Source: Maylandia zebra
Lineage: Eukaryota; Chordata; Actinopteri; Cichliformes; Cichlidae
Assembly: GCF_041146795.1 (NCBI RefSeq)
Contig: NC_135178.1
Coordinates: 1-64,000, forward strand
DNA length: 64,000 nt
Reading direction: 5' to 3'
Part shown: one piece after another, positions 1 through 11,749 of the stretch
Layout of the letters: every line of letters starts with the position of its first letter
Position numbering within the stretch: the first letter of the stretch is position 1
Position numbers and translations under genes: made by a program
The notes under the pieces: generated by a model
Databases searched by the model: none
What the model was told of the DNA's origin: nothing
The model's input: the letters and a program-made list of their open reading frames with translations, nothing else

Positions 1-540
1 TCAACTTGGTGGGTTAGGAGTTGATTATATCGGGAGACAAAAAACAAAAAAAGGGGGAGAGAAGGCTGACACAGGGCCTGGCCCCATTGCCTCCCCTCTG
101 AATAACACAGCCAACACAACAACATTTTCCTGTTTGTTTGTTTTTGTTTTTTGTTTGTTTTTGTTTTGTTTTGTTTTTGTTTTTTCTATACATATTTAAT
201 TACAGGCTGCTTTGCCGGCCCTGAAAGCCGAGGCTGACTGGACTCCTGCTCTCCCCCATACGTGACACTGACCAAATGCTGCAACAGCTGGACCCACAAC
301 AACGACCTGAGAATGTCAACAGACCTGCAGGAATGTGATCTCATGCAGCCGAGACGGAGAGCACTAAACCTAAGGCCCGTTTCACTACACGGGGGAAAAT
401 TCCCAGACTGCGTCAGCTGACAGAGCTGTAAAGAGACGCCCGCCAAGCCCGAATGAAAAGTAAGGCCGAGCGAAAGAATGCTGACCTTGATAACTTTGCA
501 TTCACACTGTGCAGGACAGTGATGGACCAACACGGATGAT
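1..540. other. no gene recognised; (TTTG)n-rich tract
   Basis: No gene is supported here. A T-rich stretch with repeated TTTG/TTTTG units lies at about 130-185. Open frames on both strands have no recognisable domains. The segment may belong to the degraded retroviral fossil that follows. Confidence 0.4.
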
Positions 541-835
541 CGGGTGGCGAAAAAGGGCGTGACCGAGACAAGAGGAGTAACTGAGGACAGAAGGCACCTC
601 AGAATGGACAAAAACACAGAAGAAGATGCAGGTTTCACCTGCGGTGAACATCGACACTGGAGAAAGGACTGCCCCAATTGGGGTCAGAACCAGGACGGAC
701 TGAATTTTGAGCAGCAGCAGCAATGGTCGCAAACAAACTGAAAAAGGAGGGGGGCAGGACCCCAGGGCATGCTTCAGGCCGTGGTTTACCCAGAACACCA
801 GAACAGGAAAGTGATGAACACAAACACCCACACAA

Positions 836-1064
836 ACACACACATCTACATGCACTGACTCAGAATGAAGAGAAACAAACACACACACACACACACACAC
901 GTCTCCAAACACACAGATTCAGAATGAAGTGAAATACACACATGAACACGTGCACTCGTTGAGTGAGTGAGAAATGACATATACACACATACACACACAC
1001 ATTGGAATGCTGATTCACTGAGAAGTGATCCACATACACACACACACACACACACACACGCTGA
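836..1064. repeat. (CA)n microsatellite cluster
   Basis: Interrupted runs of CA/CACA occupy about 836-905, 977-1005 and 1030-1060. They generate long spurious open frames in both directions that are not genes. Confidence 0.9.
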
Positions 1065-1066
1065 TG

Positions 1067-3080
1067 CAATGAAGAACGCTTTGCTTATGCTGATATGCAA
1101 AATGCTGCACACAAACATCCCAATGCATAATTTTTATGAGGAGCCATTGATTACTTAGAATGTGTTATATGTCACCTAGAAGGCATTTATGTAGATTTTA
1201 GGAATAAGCTCTAAAACGGTTTGGTTATGAAAACAATGTCTGTGCGTGATGTCTGTTTATGGCTCAAGGCCTTGACTGAATTCTTTGCTGTGCTTCACAC
1301 AGCCCTGATGAGGAACAGTGGCACAGAGTGAAAATGATGAATTAATAGTGTAAGTTTAGGTTGGAGTACGGCATTTTCTGTGATTGAGTTTTAATTCAAG
1401 GAGGAACAAAAGGTGTTACGGCACCTGAGGTTCTCATTCCCACACAATATTGTCCCGGCAGGAAGCAAAATGTTCCTGTGAATTTCTGGTTGATTGTTTG
1501 GTTTTGTTTAGCGCTAGCTTGATTTTATCAGTGAGCTTTGGCTTGTGTTCTTTCTCGTAAGCGAGAGAGGGATAGTTTTATGCTTGGACATGTCTGCAAC
1601 GGGCCCTAGTTTGTGTTATTTTAGTAGTATTTTGTTGGTTATGTCTGTTTTCGTGTTTGTTACAGTGCACTGGAGAAAAAAAACATCTGAGAGGTGTGAT
1701 CCACCGGTGGTGATATGTTGATATTTTGTGAGTTTATGATTTAACAATCAGCTCTTTAAACCAGGCCTGAAAGATTGAAATTTAAAGCGCTATGAAATAT
1801 TCTTACAAAAACAGTTGCAAAGTGTGCTTCTCCATGATTGTAATTGGCTTGGGAGAAATTCACTTATAGGGAACACTGAGAAGTTCTGAGTCTAAAAGGA
1901 TTGCACCGAGTCAATCCGGCCCAAAAAACAACATGGAATTGTTTTCCTTTAAAATGATGACGTCATCTTGCTGGTGATGGATGCTCGAATAGGTTGCGCG
2001 TGAGACTCCATTATCAGCAACATCTGGTATGAATGTGTATGGAGGTATGCATGTGAATGGACTGTGATGGACTGACGACTAAAAGTTTTGACTGACTTGA
2101 TACTGAGACAATGACTGCACCCACTTTAGGATTCGTAAATGCCAATAAACAATTCATAAACAATTCACCCAGCCGACAAGAGAAGGGTGGATGCTTCGCT
2201 TTGTTTTGTTTTGTTTTTTCAGGAGCAGGAGGATAAGAGAGACTGGAGGAGGAGACTCTAGCTTCACATAAGTATGAACTGCAGACTTAACACTGTGGTT
2301 GCTGATTTTGAGTTACCGATGTTTGCATTAAGAAAACTGTGCTATATTAGCTGTGTTTTGAGTAAGGTATCATGTTATATTATTGGGAATGCCAAATGCT
2401 ACAGTGGAGAAGACTTTTTATACCACTCATGACTGGAATATGTTACTATTAACCATAGCAGGCCACTGTAAAAAGTCAATTAAATTTTATAGAGGAAAAT
2501 CGCCAAAATTGAACAATACCTATGAATGACTGGCCACATTCAGAATAGAGATATGCAATAATAAACATTGGTCCACATGATTTAGGTTCTCACTTGAAAT
2601 AGTAAGTTATTAAATGTAGAATATAATCGACAGGGACATTTGATAGGATGTGGTACTGCAAAAGAACAAGAGCAAAGTAAATAAAGAAAATATTGTGTTT
2701 AGTTTGGATAAATTCAAATTAAAATGTACCATTACACTCAGAGGATCAATATGGAATAAAACATATGCAAAATTTGTAGGAAGTACATGACTGATAACTG
2801 TTCTGTCCTGAGCGTTTGTTTCTAGAGCACCCACTTGACCACACCAACAGTTTCTCGCCACCGAGGAGGGGTACTTGCAAAAAGAATAAAATAAAAATCT
2901 GAGTTTAACAAAACATTTTAAATGCAAATATCAAGATTACCTTTCTTTTTCCATGAAATGTGCTTGTGGGCACGCCAGCCATTTTGAAAAGGTGGGCAAA
3001 ACAATTGGCAAGGCCACACCCCCACACATGTGATATAATGTTAAAGGTACTGTTGCCCTCTCTAAGAAACATCAGGAATT
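1067..3080. other. unassigned intergenic or repeat-derived sequence
   Basis: About 2 kb with no coding region, TIR pair or known SINE/LINE motif that I can support. A (GTTTT)n stretch lies near 2200-2215. The open frame on the minus strand at 2610-2927 has no recognisable domain. Confidence 0.4.
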
Positions 3081-3086
3081 AGAGGA

Positions 3087-3359
3087 GTGGCAAGTAGAGT
3101 ATGCGAGCTACAAGCAAAAACTAAAATGTGTACTACAGTGTGCAAAAATGAAATACTGGGTCATCAGGGGGTCATGAGGGACATTTATAAAACTAAAAGT
3201 CCCACTAACCTTAAAGTGCACTTGAAAAGCCCACACAAGAAGGTTAACCTAGCTTACCTAGAAGACCTCATCAGGGGGAGCACACTCCCCCTCCTTGAAG
3301 AGCTCACCCACTCAACCCGCATCCCCAGAAAACAGCTAACCCCAGATAAGGCAGCGTGA
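3087..3359 (+). other. unassigned 90-codon open frame
   Basis: Open frame with a basic, Lys-rich middle and a leucine-rich C-terminal part. No family was recognised. The sequence around it is repeat-derived, so this may be a fragment of an element rather than a host exon. Nothing seen supports translation. Confidence 0.2.
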
Positions 3360-4975
3360 TGTATCCCGAGACAACAGGACTGGGACATCTAAATAAAGGT
3401 GTGAAACAATCGCCTTCAAAAGATTATCAATTCACTTGAACCAAAATTAGGACCACTCGGTGCGGCAAGAGTTAATAGTTATTAGTCTCAACACCCAAGG
3501 ATAACCAGAAGAGCATGACTGATATGATGGAACTGGGATTTTGTTACACTTAATTTTTGCAAAACACAAACAAAACTAAATTGAAACTAAGGATTTTCAG
3601 AAAATAAAAACTGAACTAAACTAGCAAACAATTGGTAAAAACTGATTAAAACTGATGAAAATTGCAAAACTATTACAACCCTGGTCCAGACTAAGATGGT
3701 GTTGGACATCTTCAGGGCAGAAAAGGGTTGGTGTGACCAAGGTGTGGTTTGGCTTGTTGTATGTACATTTCAAAATTTTACAGCTCTGGATGGACCAGTT
3801 ACCAGGGCATGGAAGGATGACAGACTTTATTACATGAGGAGAAGGGACATTTTCGGGATCGAAGATCCTCAGGGATGACAAGGCTGGAGCAACGGTACTC
3901 GAGAGAAGAATTTCTGATATTTTCTGAGATATGATGTCACCAACCTTCTCTTTTAATTGTCTAGCTCCAATGAATTGACACATGGGAGTGTGTCAAAAAG
4001 GGGGAAGTTGAGTCCGAGCATCAAACAATGGTTTTATGAACATCTTATGACGTTATTTCTGTGTTTAATAATTTAGCTATGGTAAAACTTAAGCTTATAA
4101 TGTGTTAGACTTAGAAAGGGTTCACTAATTTTTGATTTCTTTTACACACACATAGATTATGATTAGAATAGGTCCTGAACATAATATTTTAAACCAAATT
4201 TGAATCATTAGAACAACAATGGATAACAATATTAGATTATCAAGGCTAGGGAGAGAGGTGTTTTGGTTTTCTGTCTCTTGCAGAGAAAGGAACAGACACC
4301 AGACGGGGACACGGAGATGTGAGGACCCTTCACAGCAGAGACAGATGTAGGGACAGCCGAGACAGCAACTGGGGTCAAGTGTCATGACGTTTGGGCTCCT
4401 GGAGAAGATGGATCCCACAAACACAGCAATAACCATGAAGGGGTTGGCGAAAACCAGGAACACCAGACCAACGAGGTTCGAGAGGCTCTTGGCAAAAAGG
4501 GGGACACGCCGGTGAACCCAAAACACACAGATCCTTGTTTGAAATCGGGGCAGAATAATCCCCAGAACTGTGCAATGACTAAAGGGTGGTCTAACCCCGG
4601 AGGTCGAAGAAAGAAGCTGAGAATCACCCAACTGGAAGACACTGGTAGCTGCAGCAATAAAAATAAAGGTTAAAAGCTCCTTAGACAGAGGTTCTAGTCT
4701 AAGTACATTTGAAAGGTATAAGGTGGCATTAAAATGGGAGTGGAAAACTGGAGCACCAAAATAAAGCTGTGGGAGAATTGGGGAGTGATGGGAGAGTCAT
4801 CTGTAACTGCTGTTATGGTTGTAAATCTAACTTTGCTTGCATCTGAACTGCGTGAACACAGAGGTCATCCCACATATGGTCCACCCGTTAAAGGGGGACA
4901 GAGGGCCTCAGGATCAAGAAAACTTGGACCTTGCGACCCTGGAGTGCATGTTGTAAGTGATCTCTTTCAGAGATC

Positions 4976-5616
4976 AAAAGGGGGAATTATTAGATTATTC
5001 TGTTATTATATGTTACCTTATATATGTAATCAAAGTAGTTGAATTAGAATACTGCTGTAGACCACATTATACCCTTTAATATAGAGTGTGTGAGCTGTAT
5101 GTAGTTTAGTTCTCATTATACTTTTGAGTTAACAGAACATATTCACATATTAGTTCATTAGATAAATGTGCATCACTCTGTATCCTTGATCTGCTGGGAA
5201 TGTGTTACACTGTTTTCTTGACATGCTTAATTGTTGAATCATGAAGAGAAGGTTGTAAGCAGGAGACTCTGTGTCTAAAGACAGGGGAGATAGATAGACC
5301 ACATTCCACACCCCCACCTTACAGAAAGCAGAGAAACAACTGCCGAGGTCATAACTTAGGCGCTGTAACAGAGAAAAAATGTGATGTTTTGGCTTTTACG
5401 ACTAGCTGGGGGCCACTAGAGACTATAAAAAGCTGAGCAACCCGTCACCATTTAGAGACATGTGCCTGACCCTCTGGTAGCATCTCTCCCGTCTGGACGT
5501 TGTAATGCTCTGACTGTTGAATTGTATGGAAATAAATGATTGTTGATTGAGCATTGATACACCGAGTATTGTCCTTCCTTCAGCCCAAAGATTCAAAGAA
5601 TTGGGAGATTTCAACA
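4976..5616 (+). repeat. retroviral-type LTR (3' or solo) with preceding purine tract
   Basis: A purine tract (AAAAGGGGGAA, about 4977-4987) is followed by a block starting with TG near 5001 and ending in CA at about 5616. The block has U3-R-U5 features: a TATA-like CTATAAAAAG near 5423-5432 and an AATAAA signal at about 5531-5536. No matching second LTR was found in the window, so it is the 3' LTR of a partial element or a solo LTR. The exact ends are estimates. Confidence 0.5.
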
Positions 5617-5921
5617 AGAGGCTATATAAAGTGCTAGTGGTTGTGAGTGGTGGTTCAGTCCATGTTATTATTGTGTTTGAGGGTACAGTTGTCCATTGTG
5701 GGTGTGTGTATGTTCAGTCCATGAGTTTAACGTGGGTCAGATGTCAGGAGGCAGAGTTCAGGAGTCTGACAGCTGTGGGGAACATCTACATCCTAACCCC
5801 TACATCAATAGGACATCTACTGGGAACTTTCCTCCCTAGATAACACCTAGCACAAACAGCAGTAACTTAAATAGAGTTGAATGCTACATCTTATCAAACA
5901 AAGTGGACAAGAAAGCAGCTC
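5617..5921. other. unassigned spacer
   Basis: About 300 bp between the LTR-like block and the SINE. No gene or repeat was recognised. Confidence 0.3.
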
Positions 5922-6192
5922 GGGGGCGATCGTGGCTCAAGAGTTGGGAGTTCGCCTTGTAATCAGAAGGTTGCTGGTTTGAGCCCCGGCTTGGACAGTC
6001 TCGGTCGTTGTGTCCTTGGGCAAGACACTTCACCCGTTGCCTACTGGTGGTGGTCAGAGGGCCCGGTGACGGCAGTGTCCGGCAGCCTCGCTTCTCAGTG
6101 CGCCCCAGGGTGGCTGTGGCTACAATGTAGCTTGCCATCACCAGTGTGTAAATGGGTGGATATGTAAAGCGCTATACAAATACAGGCCATAT
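5922..6192 (+). mobile_element. tRNA-derived SINE, AFC-like
   Basis: The head has an A box (GTGGCTCAAGAGTTGGGAGT region) and a B box (GGTTGCTGGTTTGAGCCCC). The conserved body contains CCTTGGGCAAGACACTTCACC, CTACTGGTGGTGGTCAG and CAGGGTGGCTGTGGCTACAA. The tail reads AAAGCGCTATACAAATACAGG. As I recall the consensus, this is the African cichlid (AFC) SINE or a close relative, which is the main organism clue in the window. The copy is nearly full length. SINEs of this kind are pol III-transcribed and depend on a partner LINE. Confidence 0.8.
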
Positions 6193-6195
6193 TTT

Positions 6196-7702
6196 GGCTG
6201 GCAGTAGCTCAGGAAGTAGAGCAGATCACCTATTAAATTGAAGGCTGGTGGTTTGACCTAGTGATGGGACGTTCTGTATCGAGGCTTCGGAGCGTGTGTC
6301 GAGTAATGGAGGGGGCGTTTCCGCGAAGCGCGTATCGAGGCTTGCTTCATTTATGGGAGGAGCTGAAAATGATGACGTCCGAAGCCTCGCTGCCCGGCTG
6401 TACCACGTGACTGGTTCATGAAGTGGTTCGAACTTTGCCGCGAGATATGACAGCGATATAAACCCCTCAGACTTCATTCAAAAATGTGGGTGTTTGATGG
6501 AGAGTTGCGGTTAGTGAGAGTTTGGAGACAGTTTGGAGGTTTATGAGAGTGAGGAGAGAAAGTCAGGAGAGAATGGAGCCAGCTAAGGAGAGGAGGATGT
6601 CCTCCCCTGTGTGGGAACATTTTGATCTTATTCCTCCCAACAAGGTATTTCTACAGAAGATGTATTTTCATGATACTGATGGTGCAATACAATTTATGTT
6701 GAGCTGTCTTGACTTTTGTACAAGGTGAAGTGTTTGCTATGTGCCAGGGAGCTGGGATATAACAACAACATCCATGCTTAGGCACTACAGAGCTTTGCAT
6801 GAGAATAAGGGGGACACCGATCGTGGAGCAAGACCTGGTGAGCCATCAAATGCAATGATAATATAGGATGCAGTAATGTTACTAAATGATATAACAATAT
6901 TATACAACTGTTATAAGTTACGTGTGTGCTATTTATATTTGTGCTTTGTCTTTATTGTCTTTCCTCAGGAGAACAATCTCAAATAGATGAAGACCTGGTT
7001 AGCATGGTGATTGAGGACTCCCAGCCATTTAGCATTGTGGAGGACAAAGGATTCAAAAGATTTGTTAAATCATTAAATCCTAGCTATGTTCTCCCCACTA
7101 AAAAGGTCATAAAAGCAGTGAAAATTTAGTTTTTACAGAATAAAATGTGAAGCCTCAGTGTGTAGCTGTCCATACCTCAACGTTACAAAAGCACAACCAC
7201 TGTCCACACCCCAACCACACCTCACCTCACAGTAAATGATCATTTCCATTTCAAGCATTTCCAAATAATCATTTTCCATACTGCCACTATAAATATACAC
7301 AGTATACTGCCATCACTACAATATACATGTTTTACACACTCCTTTTGTTGTTGACATTTACAGGCTGTGTGCAAAATGCCACACTCTTCAAATTCATGCC
7401 AGCTATTATTTTTACGTCCAGTAGGTGTCCTGCTAGAGCAAATGAAGCTTCATGAAGCTTCGCGTTGGGGTGAACCAATTGGATGAAAAGCTTCAGTGCT
7501 TCATGGGGCTTCATCTGCCCATCACTAGTTTGACCCCCTATCTCCATCCTTTGGGCATGATACTAACCCCAAGTTGCTCTCCAATGCATTTGAGTGTGAA
7601 TGCTAGAAGCACTTGCACAGCAAAACAAGTGCTTGTGAGAATAAGGCAAGTTGTGTAAAGTGCTGTTCTCAGAGTAGAAAAGCACAATATAAGAACAAGT
7701 CC
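6196..7702 (+). mobile_element. tRNA-type SINE split by a hAT insertion
   Basis: The left part (6196-6258) has a tRNA-like head, GTAGCTCAGGAAGTAGAGCA, and the start of a B box. The right part resumes at 7528/7536 with CCCCCTATCTCC, CTAACCCCAAGTTGCTC and the tail AAGCACAATATAAGAACAAGTCC. The target duplication GTTTGACC (6251-6258 and 7528-7535) joins the halves exactly, so the hAT entered the B-box region after the SINE had landed. Confidence 0.75.
6259..7527 (+). mobile_element. hAT element encoding a BED-finger mini-protein, copy 1
   Basis: The ends are inverted (TAGTGATGGG...CCCATCACTA) and flanked by the exact 8-bp duplication GTTTGACC, diagnostic of hAT. Inside is a three-exon gene remnant: exon 1 from ATG 6573 to the donor after AACAAG near 6644; exon 2 from 6725, carrying the CLLC of a BED finger; exon 3 from about 6969 to the stop near 7128. 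Compared with the inverted copy at 56514-57814, exon 2 here lacks 5 nt (ACCTC), so the frame is broken. Confidence 0.88.
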
Positions 7703-7713
7703 TGAAAAAGGGA

Positions 7714-7729
7714 GGGGGGGGGGGGGGGG
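7714..7729 (+). repeat. poly(G) tract
   Basis: Uninterrupted G run just downstream of the split SINE. It is likely a homopolymer artefact or a polymorphic tract. Confidence 0.9.
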
Positions 7730-7959
7730 AAATAAAAGTGTGCAAATGTGTTTCTTATGTCATTTTATTACAAATTATCATTCAATCATTTATTGGAGAC
7801 AACCATTATATAGCATTAAAAGTCATTGTTTAATAAAAAGCAGTTAAAGTTTAAGCTTTGATCCCATAAATATGCACTGAGGTTTTCATGTTCTGTTAGT
7901 GGATTAAAAGATCATTCATCTCTGGCTGCGCAGCAGGACTATGAGTACAAGGAGGAAGA

Positions 7960-10225
7960 TCAGTCTTCATCTGCATAATCAAAGGCAACGCCAGTCGCTT
8001 GCTGCTTTCTGCAAACACACATGGACAGTAGCTTTATTTCACTCACATCAGTAGCATCACTGCTCTATTGAAGTCCTGTAAGAGACACCATACTTTTTAA
8101 CCCCAGGGTTGATGAGCGAGGACCCCGGAAGTCTTCTCTTCATGGTCATTGCTGGAGCGCTGCTCTGCTGCTGCCAGGGCTCAAACTCTAAAGGAGAATA
8201 GTTTTGCATTAATGAAAACGTTTAATTGCCCAATTACCTTTTTAAGCATGACATTTACATGTCTCCTTTTACTGAAAAAGATGGAATACTTCAATGTACA
8301 TATAAGCACCGGATATAAGATCATTATTGTATTCAGTACTTACCTCAAAATTACCCAACACTAAGAAAATCCCATTTTAAAATCACTTAAAACAGTTTTA
8401 ATATATTTAGAAGAGATTGCATTACAGCTGAAAATAAATGCAAATTTATTATGATGTTAAAAGAAAATTTGAGCCTCTTTCAAGATTAAAGTTTATTGTG
8501 ACTGGTAGTCCACACTTGCAGAACCACATCTATGTGTTGGGGTTCTGTACCAGTGGGCCAGTTTCACAAAACATGCAGAACAACTACTCCAGTCAAGGCA
8601 TAATGGCGAATAAATATTTGTAGTACAGTCAAACTGAGTGTTTGAAACTGTTTACAGATGTCCACGGCAACCATCGTTTATGTTGTTTTGTTTTATTTTT
8701 TTCCCCTTACTTCTTCCTCATCATATGAGTTTTCCTTTGGGATGAATAAAGCTTTTCTTATTCATGATGGAGAACAAGGGAAACTTCCAATATGATCCAC
8801 TATTAACAGGTACACCTGTAGCCCCAAAATCTTACTTTCCTTCTGGTAATTTCCATTGTCTTTACAAAAGATATACCCATTTGACATTTCCCAGGTATTT
8901 TGGTTGCAGCAAAAAATTATTATGGATTTCACAACAGATCACAACATGATCTGTTGTACAGCCTCTTGTAATTTAATTTTACACATGAAAATGAAGAGCA
9001 GCATCTCCTGATCCAAGGCAACTTCAGCTACCATAACCATACTGGATTACACATACGGGAAGCTTCTGTTGTGGTTTAATCATGTTTCTAACCTGCAGAG
9101 TGTCCTGCTTTACATTCCTGACTGAAAGCATGCATCAATGGAATCATTTATGAGCAAACATCCATTAGGTTGTATAGAAAAGTTGGCCACAGCCAGTGTG
9201 ACATCACATTTAGATTTTGAATCCTTGGTATTGGAGATGGCCAATGGTTATTTGAAGCCAAGAGCCATTTCACAAATGTATACCTGTGGGCCGTCTTTGG
9301 TTTTTCACTGGACTGGCTGAGGGGGGTCCACTTGAGGGGCCACCTGTGAGGGGACATGTTACAGTCAGTACTGATCTAAAAGGAAGTTAGTTTTAATTCT
9401 GCATAAAATGAGTCACAACTACAAAGTGAATTCACTGTCAAGCTGTGTGAGGCTGTCAGCCATCGTGAACAGCAGCTCCCTCAACTTGTCTGTGGCCTGT
9501 GGACCTTCCAGTCTGGACAGAGTTACACTCAGGTCTCCTGGACTGGATCCCAAACGCAGCTCTGCACCAACCTCATGCACGGAAACAGACACATCTCCAC
9601 TATTGCAGGATGCCCTGAGGAAAATAGAGATATATTCAGCCTCACTTACCTGACCACAGCTTTTTATAGTTCCATGCAAGAAGTGATGCATGCAGGAGTT
9701 GAGTGTGGTCTCACCTGAGTTTTAAGACATAATCCTCTGTAGATTTTAAGGCAAACCGCTGCCCCTGAACACACAGGGAAGACAGAAATTATGACAGTAT
9801 ACTGAGTGAATGAGAAGAAACCCAGAATACTTACAAGGTGCTTCAGACTGTCCTTAGTGTACTCCACACTCCAGACATTTGCAGCATCTGTCAGACTACA
9901 GCACACGATGTTTTAGTGCGCATGTGTGCCTAAACTAATGCGCTCACCGTCAGACTTTCACTGTCAGTTAAAACTAAATTTTATACCACCGGGGGAAAGG
10001 CCGTAACATCAACAAACTACTAATACTTCCATTTCCTAGCTTATGTCCAAGTACAAACGTATTTTTCCGAATAAAAAAGATTTAATTTCAAATGAACTCC
10101 GGCTAATAACAACATCTGACTCACCAGACACTAAGCATTCCGTCTTTCCTGCGAGTGTAACAAAGGAATTTAGATTGGCTTGTTTTATCCAACACGGTAC
10201 AATAGGAATTTACACTAACATCCAT
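7960..10225 (-). CDS. paxx: PAXX, non-homologous end-joining factor
   Basis: Seven exons on the minus strand: 10225-10125, 9895-9835, 9764-9715, 9614-9436, 9343-9284, 8187-8094 and 8008-7960, total 594 nt, 197 aa (human PAXX has 204). All splice sites are GT/AG and all phases agree. Motifs in order: SKFLCYTRRKDG, CLTDAANVWSVEYTKDSL (compare human YVTDAAELWST), RFALKSTEDYVLKL, a head-domain block with VHEVGAELRLG, LSRLEGPQATDKLREL, then SASPVKNQRRPT, PGSSLINPGVKKKQQ and the terminal tail GVAFDYADED. In human PAXX the equivalent GVDFDET tail carries the Val and Phe needed to bind Ku; both are present here. By family, it is an XRCC4-superfamily nuclear scaffold that stabilises Ku and ligase IV complexes at breaks. 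The donor of exon 4 (A/GTGAAT) is weak. An in-frame upstream ATG at 10339 could add 38 residues; 10225 matches the family start better. Confidence 0.9.
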
Positions 10226-10473
10226 GTCTCCACTGTGGTTCACAGAAGAACAAAAGAAAAACAAGCGTATGCCTCTTGCACTCTTGCAAGAGTACACCGT
10301 TTCATAGCATGAGTGCCAGACACCTTTGACAAGCGCCATCTTCTGGCTTGGAATGGTTACTTCACTGGCTTGCAGACTACGGGGACCTCTCCCTCTCGAT
10401 GTAATCGGCATACCAATTGTTGAATGGAGGAGTAAAGATCTATACTTCTGTTCCTGAATCCAGAGCACACACT
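10226..10473 (-). promoter_or_regulatory. 5' flank of paxx, ending at a transposon nest
   Basis: About 250 bp separate the preferred paxx start from the edge of a 3.2-kb nest of DNA transposons at 10474. No TATA box was recognised. The core promoter must lie here, reach into the nest, or be split by it. Confidence 0.35.
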
Positions 10474-10914
10474 CAATAGCGGTTTTAGATACGGGCGACA
10501 CGGGCGGTTGCCCGGGGCGTAGGGTTGCCAACCGTCCCTTAAAATACGGAATCGTCCCGTATTTAGAAACAAAAGTACACGTCCCGTATTGAGCTAATAA
10601 GGGACGCACTTTGTCCCGTAATACAGTGAGAATCAAAAGTAGTCTATAAATGTTTATGGAATTAACGCTTTGTTTGAAAACATAATTCCCAGCCCCTCTC
10701 CTGCTTTGTGACCAATGAGCTGACAGCACATGACAATAGTTGGGTTGCGGTCACGTGGTTGTGATGACGTGCGGAGGCAGCGCGATTTTTGAGTGGAGGG
10801 CGGAAGTAAACATGGAGGACACTGTGGAGAGTCAGGAGAGCAGCTATTGTGCAACTTTAGACCCCGTTTCTCGGGAGAGATATAAACAGATAGTTAAAAA
10901 AATATATCGGACGT

Positions 10915-11123
10915 GATCCGTATTCTTTGAAAATGTCCGAATACACCACAGAAGTAAGGCTGTGGATATCACCAACTACTTGGTCCTCCAGACTTCTTAC
11001 TACACTAGGCAGCAAATGAAAGCTTTCAAGAGTCTGGAGGCGTACAATTTTTTTGTCAGCGGGTGGGTCCACAACCTTGGAACAAAACGTCTCCGTGATG
11101 GATACAGTTTGGTGTTTGCAAGG
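10915..11123 (+). pseudogene. 5' exon of YqaJ-type accessory gene of the ISL2EU-like element
   Basis: The plus-strand frame reads AVDITNYLVLQTSYYTRQQM then KAFKSLEAYNFFVSGWVHNL and RDGYSLVFAR, followed by a donor (AGG/GTGAGT at 11123/11124). This block resembles the N-terminal region of fish proteins that go on into a SWIM/YqaJ nuclease. The downstream nuclease exons are absent, removed by an internal deletion somewhere between about 11150 and 11233. The upstream start lies near 10862 or earlier and is uncertain. Confidence 0.55.
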
Positions 11124-11232
11124 GTGAGTTCTTATATTGCTTTATCTTAAACACGCTAACAGTTAGCGGTAGCGGCTTTAACGTCAACAAACATGCCACA
11201 TCCTTAGGACTTCGTTAGAGTGACAGTTTGTT

Positions 11233-11749
11233 TCAAGGTAAACCATTCTCAGCCGTCTGTTGCATATCCAAAATCGCCTCTGCACATCGATGCTGTTCTG
11301 CCTTAAGCTTCATTATTTTCTCTCGTTTGAGAACTGATTCCGATCTGGGTTTTCGTTCGTAGCCGAGATTGACCGTCGGAGCCCAGTCCTCCGACTCTTC
11401 GTCATCCAAAGCACTTGGGCAGCCTATAGTCCCAATCAAGTCAATATTAGACTACTAACTTAAAAGCACTAAGTAAACGAGAATTTAACGACAACCTAAT
11501 GCTAATAAGTTCGTTTGCAAACATAACATTACCTCTGACGAAGTGGTCGCTGCAGACACGGGCATTGGCAGACTCTGCTCCTCCCGACTGTAAACGTAAA
11601 TTTAAAATCCATTTTTTCCTACGTTTTTCGGTTAGAATTTTCCATTTTTCTCCTCTTCGTTGGGCTATTTTTGTTACCCTAAAATACCGTTTATCAGTTT
11701 CTCTGGTCGACCTACTGGAGCATCCGTAAACACAACAGGACATAGGCAT
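11233..11749 (-). pseudogene. THAP-domain transposase gene, 5' exons only
   Basis: Exon 1 (11749-11533) begins ATGCCTATG and encodes a THAP zinc-finger: CCVYGCSSRS at the start, a basic middle (KRRKKWILNL) and VCSDHFVRG at the end, giving the C-x(n)-C...C-x2-H pattern. The donor after AGAG at 11533 joins in phase to exon 2 at 11423, which reads GCPSALDDEESEDWAPTVNL, a linker seen after THAP domains in fish proteins, followed by a Lys/Glu-rich coiled stretch. The catalytic exons are missing. By family it is a DNA-binding transposase; this remnant could at most bind DNA. Confidence 0.75.

Larger units (their letters stand above)
541..5616 (+). mobile_element. eroded endogenous-retrovirus-like fossil (partial)
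   Basis: A nucleocapsid-type zinc-knuckle remnant (about 615-700, around CGEHRHWRKDCP) suggests gag. Short plus-strand open pieces at 3696-3878 and 4734-5042 look retroviral in style but I cannot assign them to a protein. An LTR-like block with a preceding purine tract ends the region. No recognisable pol was found, and unrelated material, including a (CA)n tract, occupies the middle. This is an old, heavily broken copy with many breaks. Whether the gag-like piece and the LTR come from the same insertion is inference. Confidence 0.35.

Noticed and set aside
186-1158. Several overlapping open frames with Cys/Val-rich or His/Thr-rich translations
   Set aside because: They are readings of (CA)n/(TG)n microsatellites and T-rich DNA on both strands; no domain, splice or start context supports a gene.
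4125-4657. Minus-strand frame of 168 codons with hydrophobic stretches, first suspected as a membrane protein
   Set aside because: Overlapping frames of similar length occur on the same strand, and the block lies in the retroviral-like fossil; no family match was recognised.
5922-6192. tRNA-like A and B boxes here and at 6196, 19492 and 61863
   Set aside because: They are heads of SINEs with long conserved bodies and repeat tails, without a foldable mature tRNA and acceptor stem.
10121-10729. A 202-codon minus-strand frame running through the paxx first exon
   Set aside because: Only its last third is paxx exon 1; the upstream part runs into transposon DNA, and the family start is at 10225.
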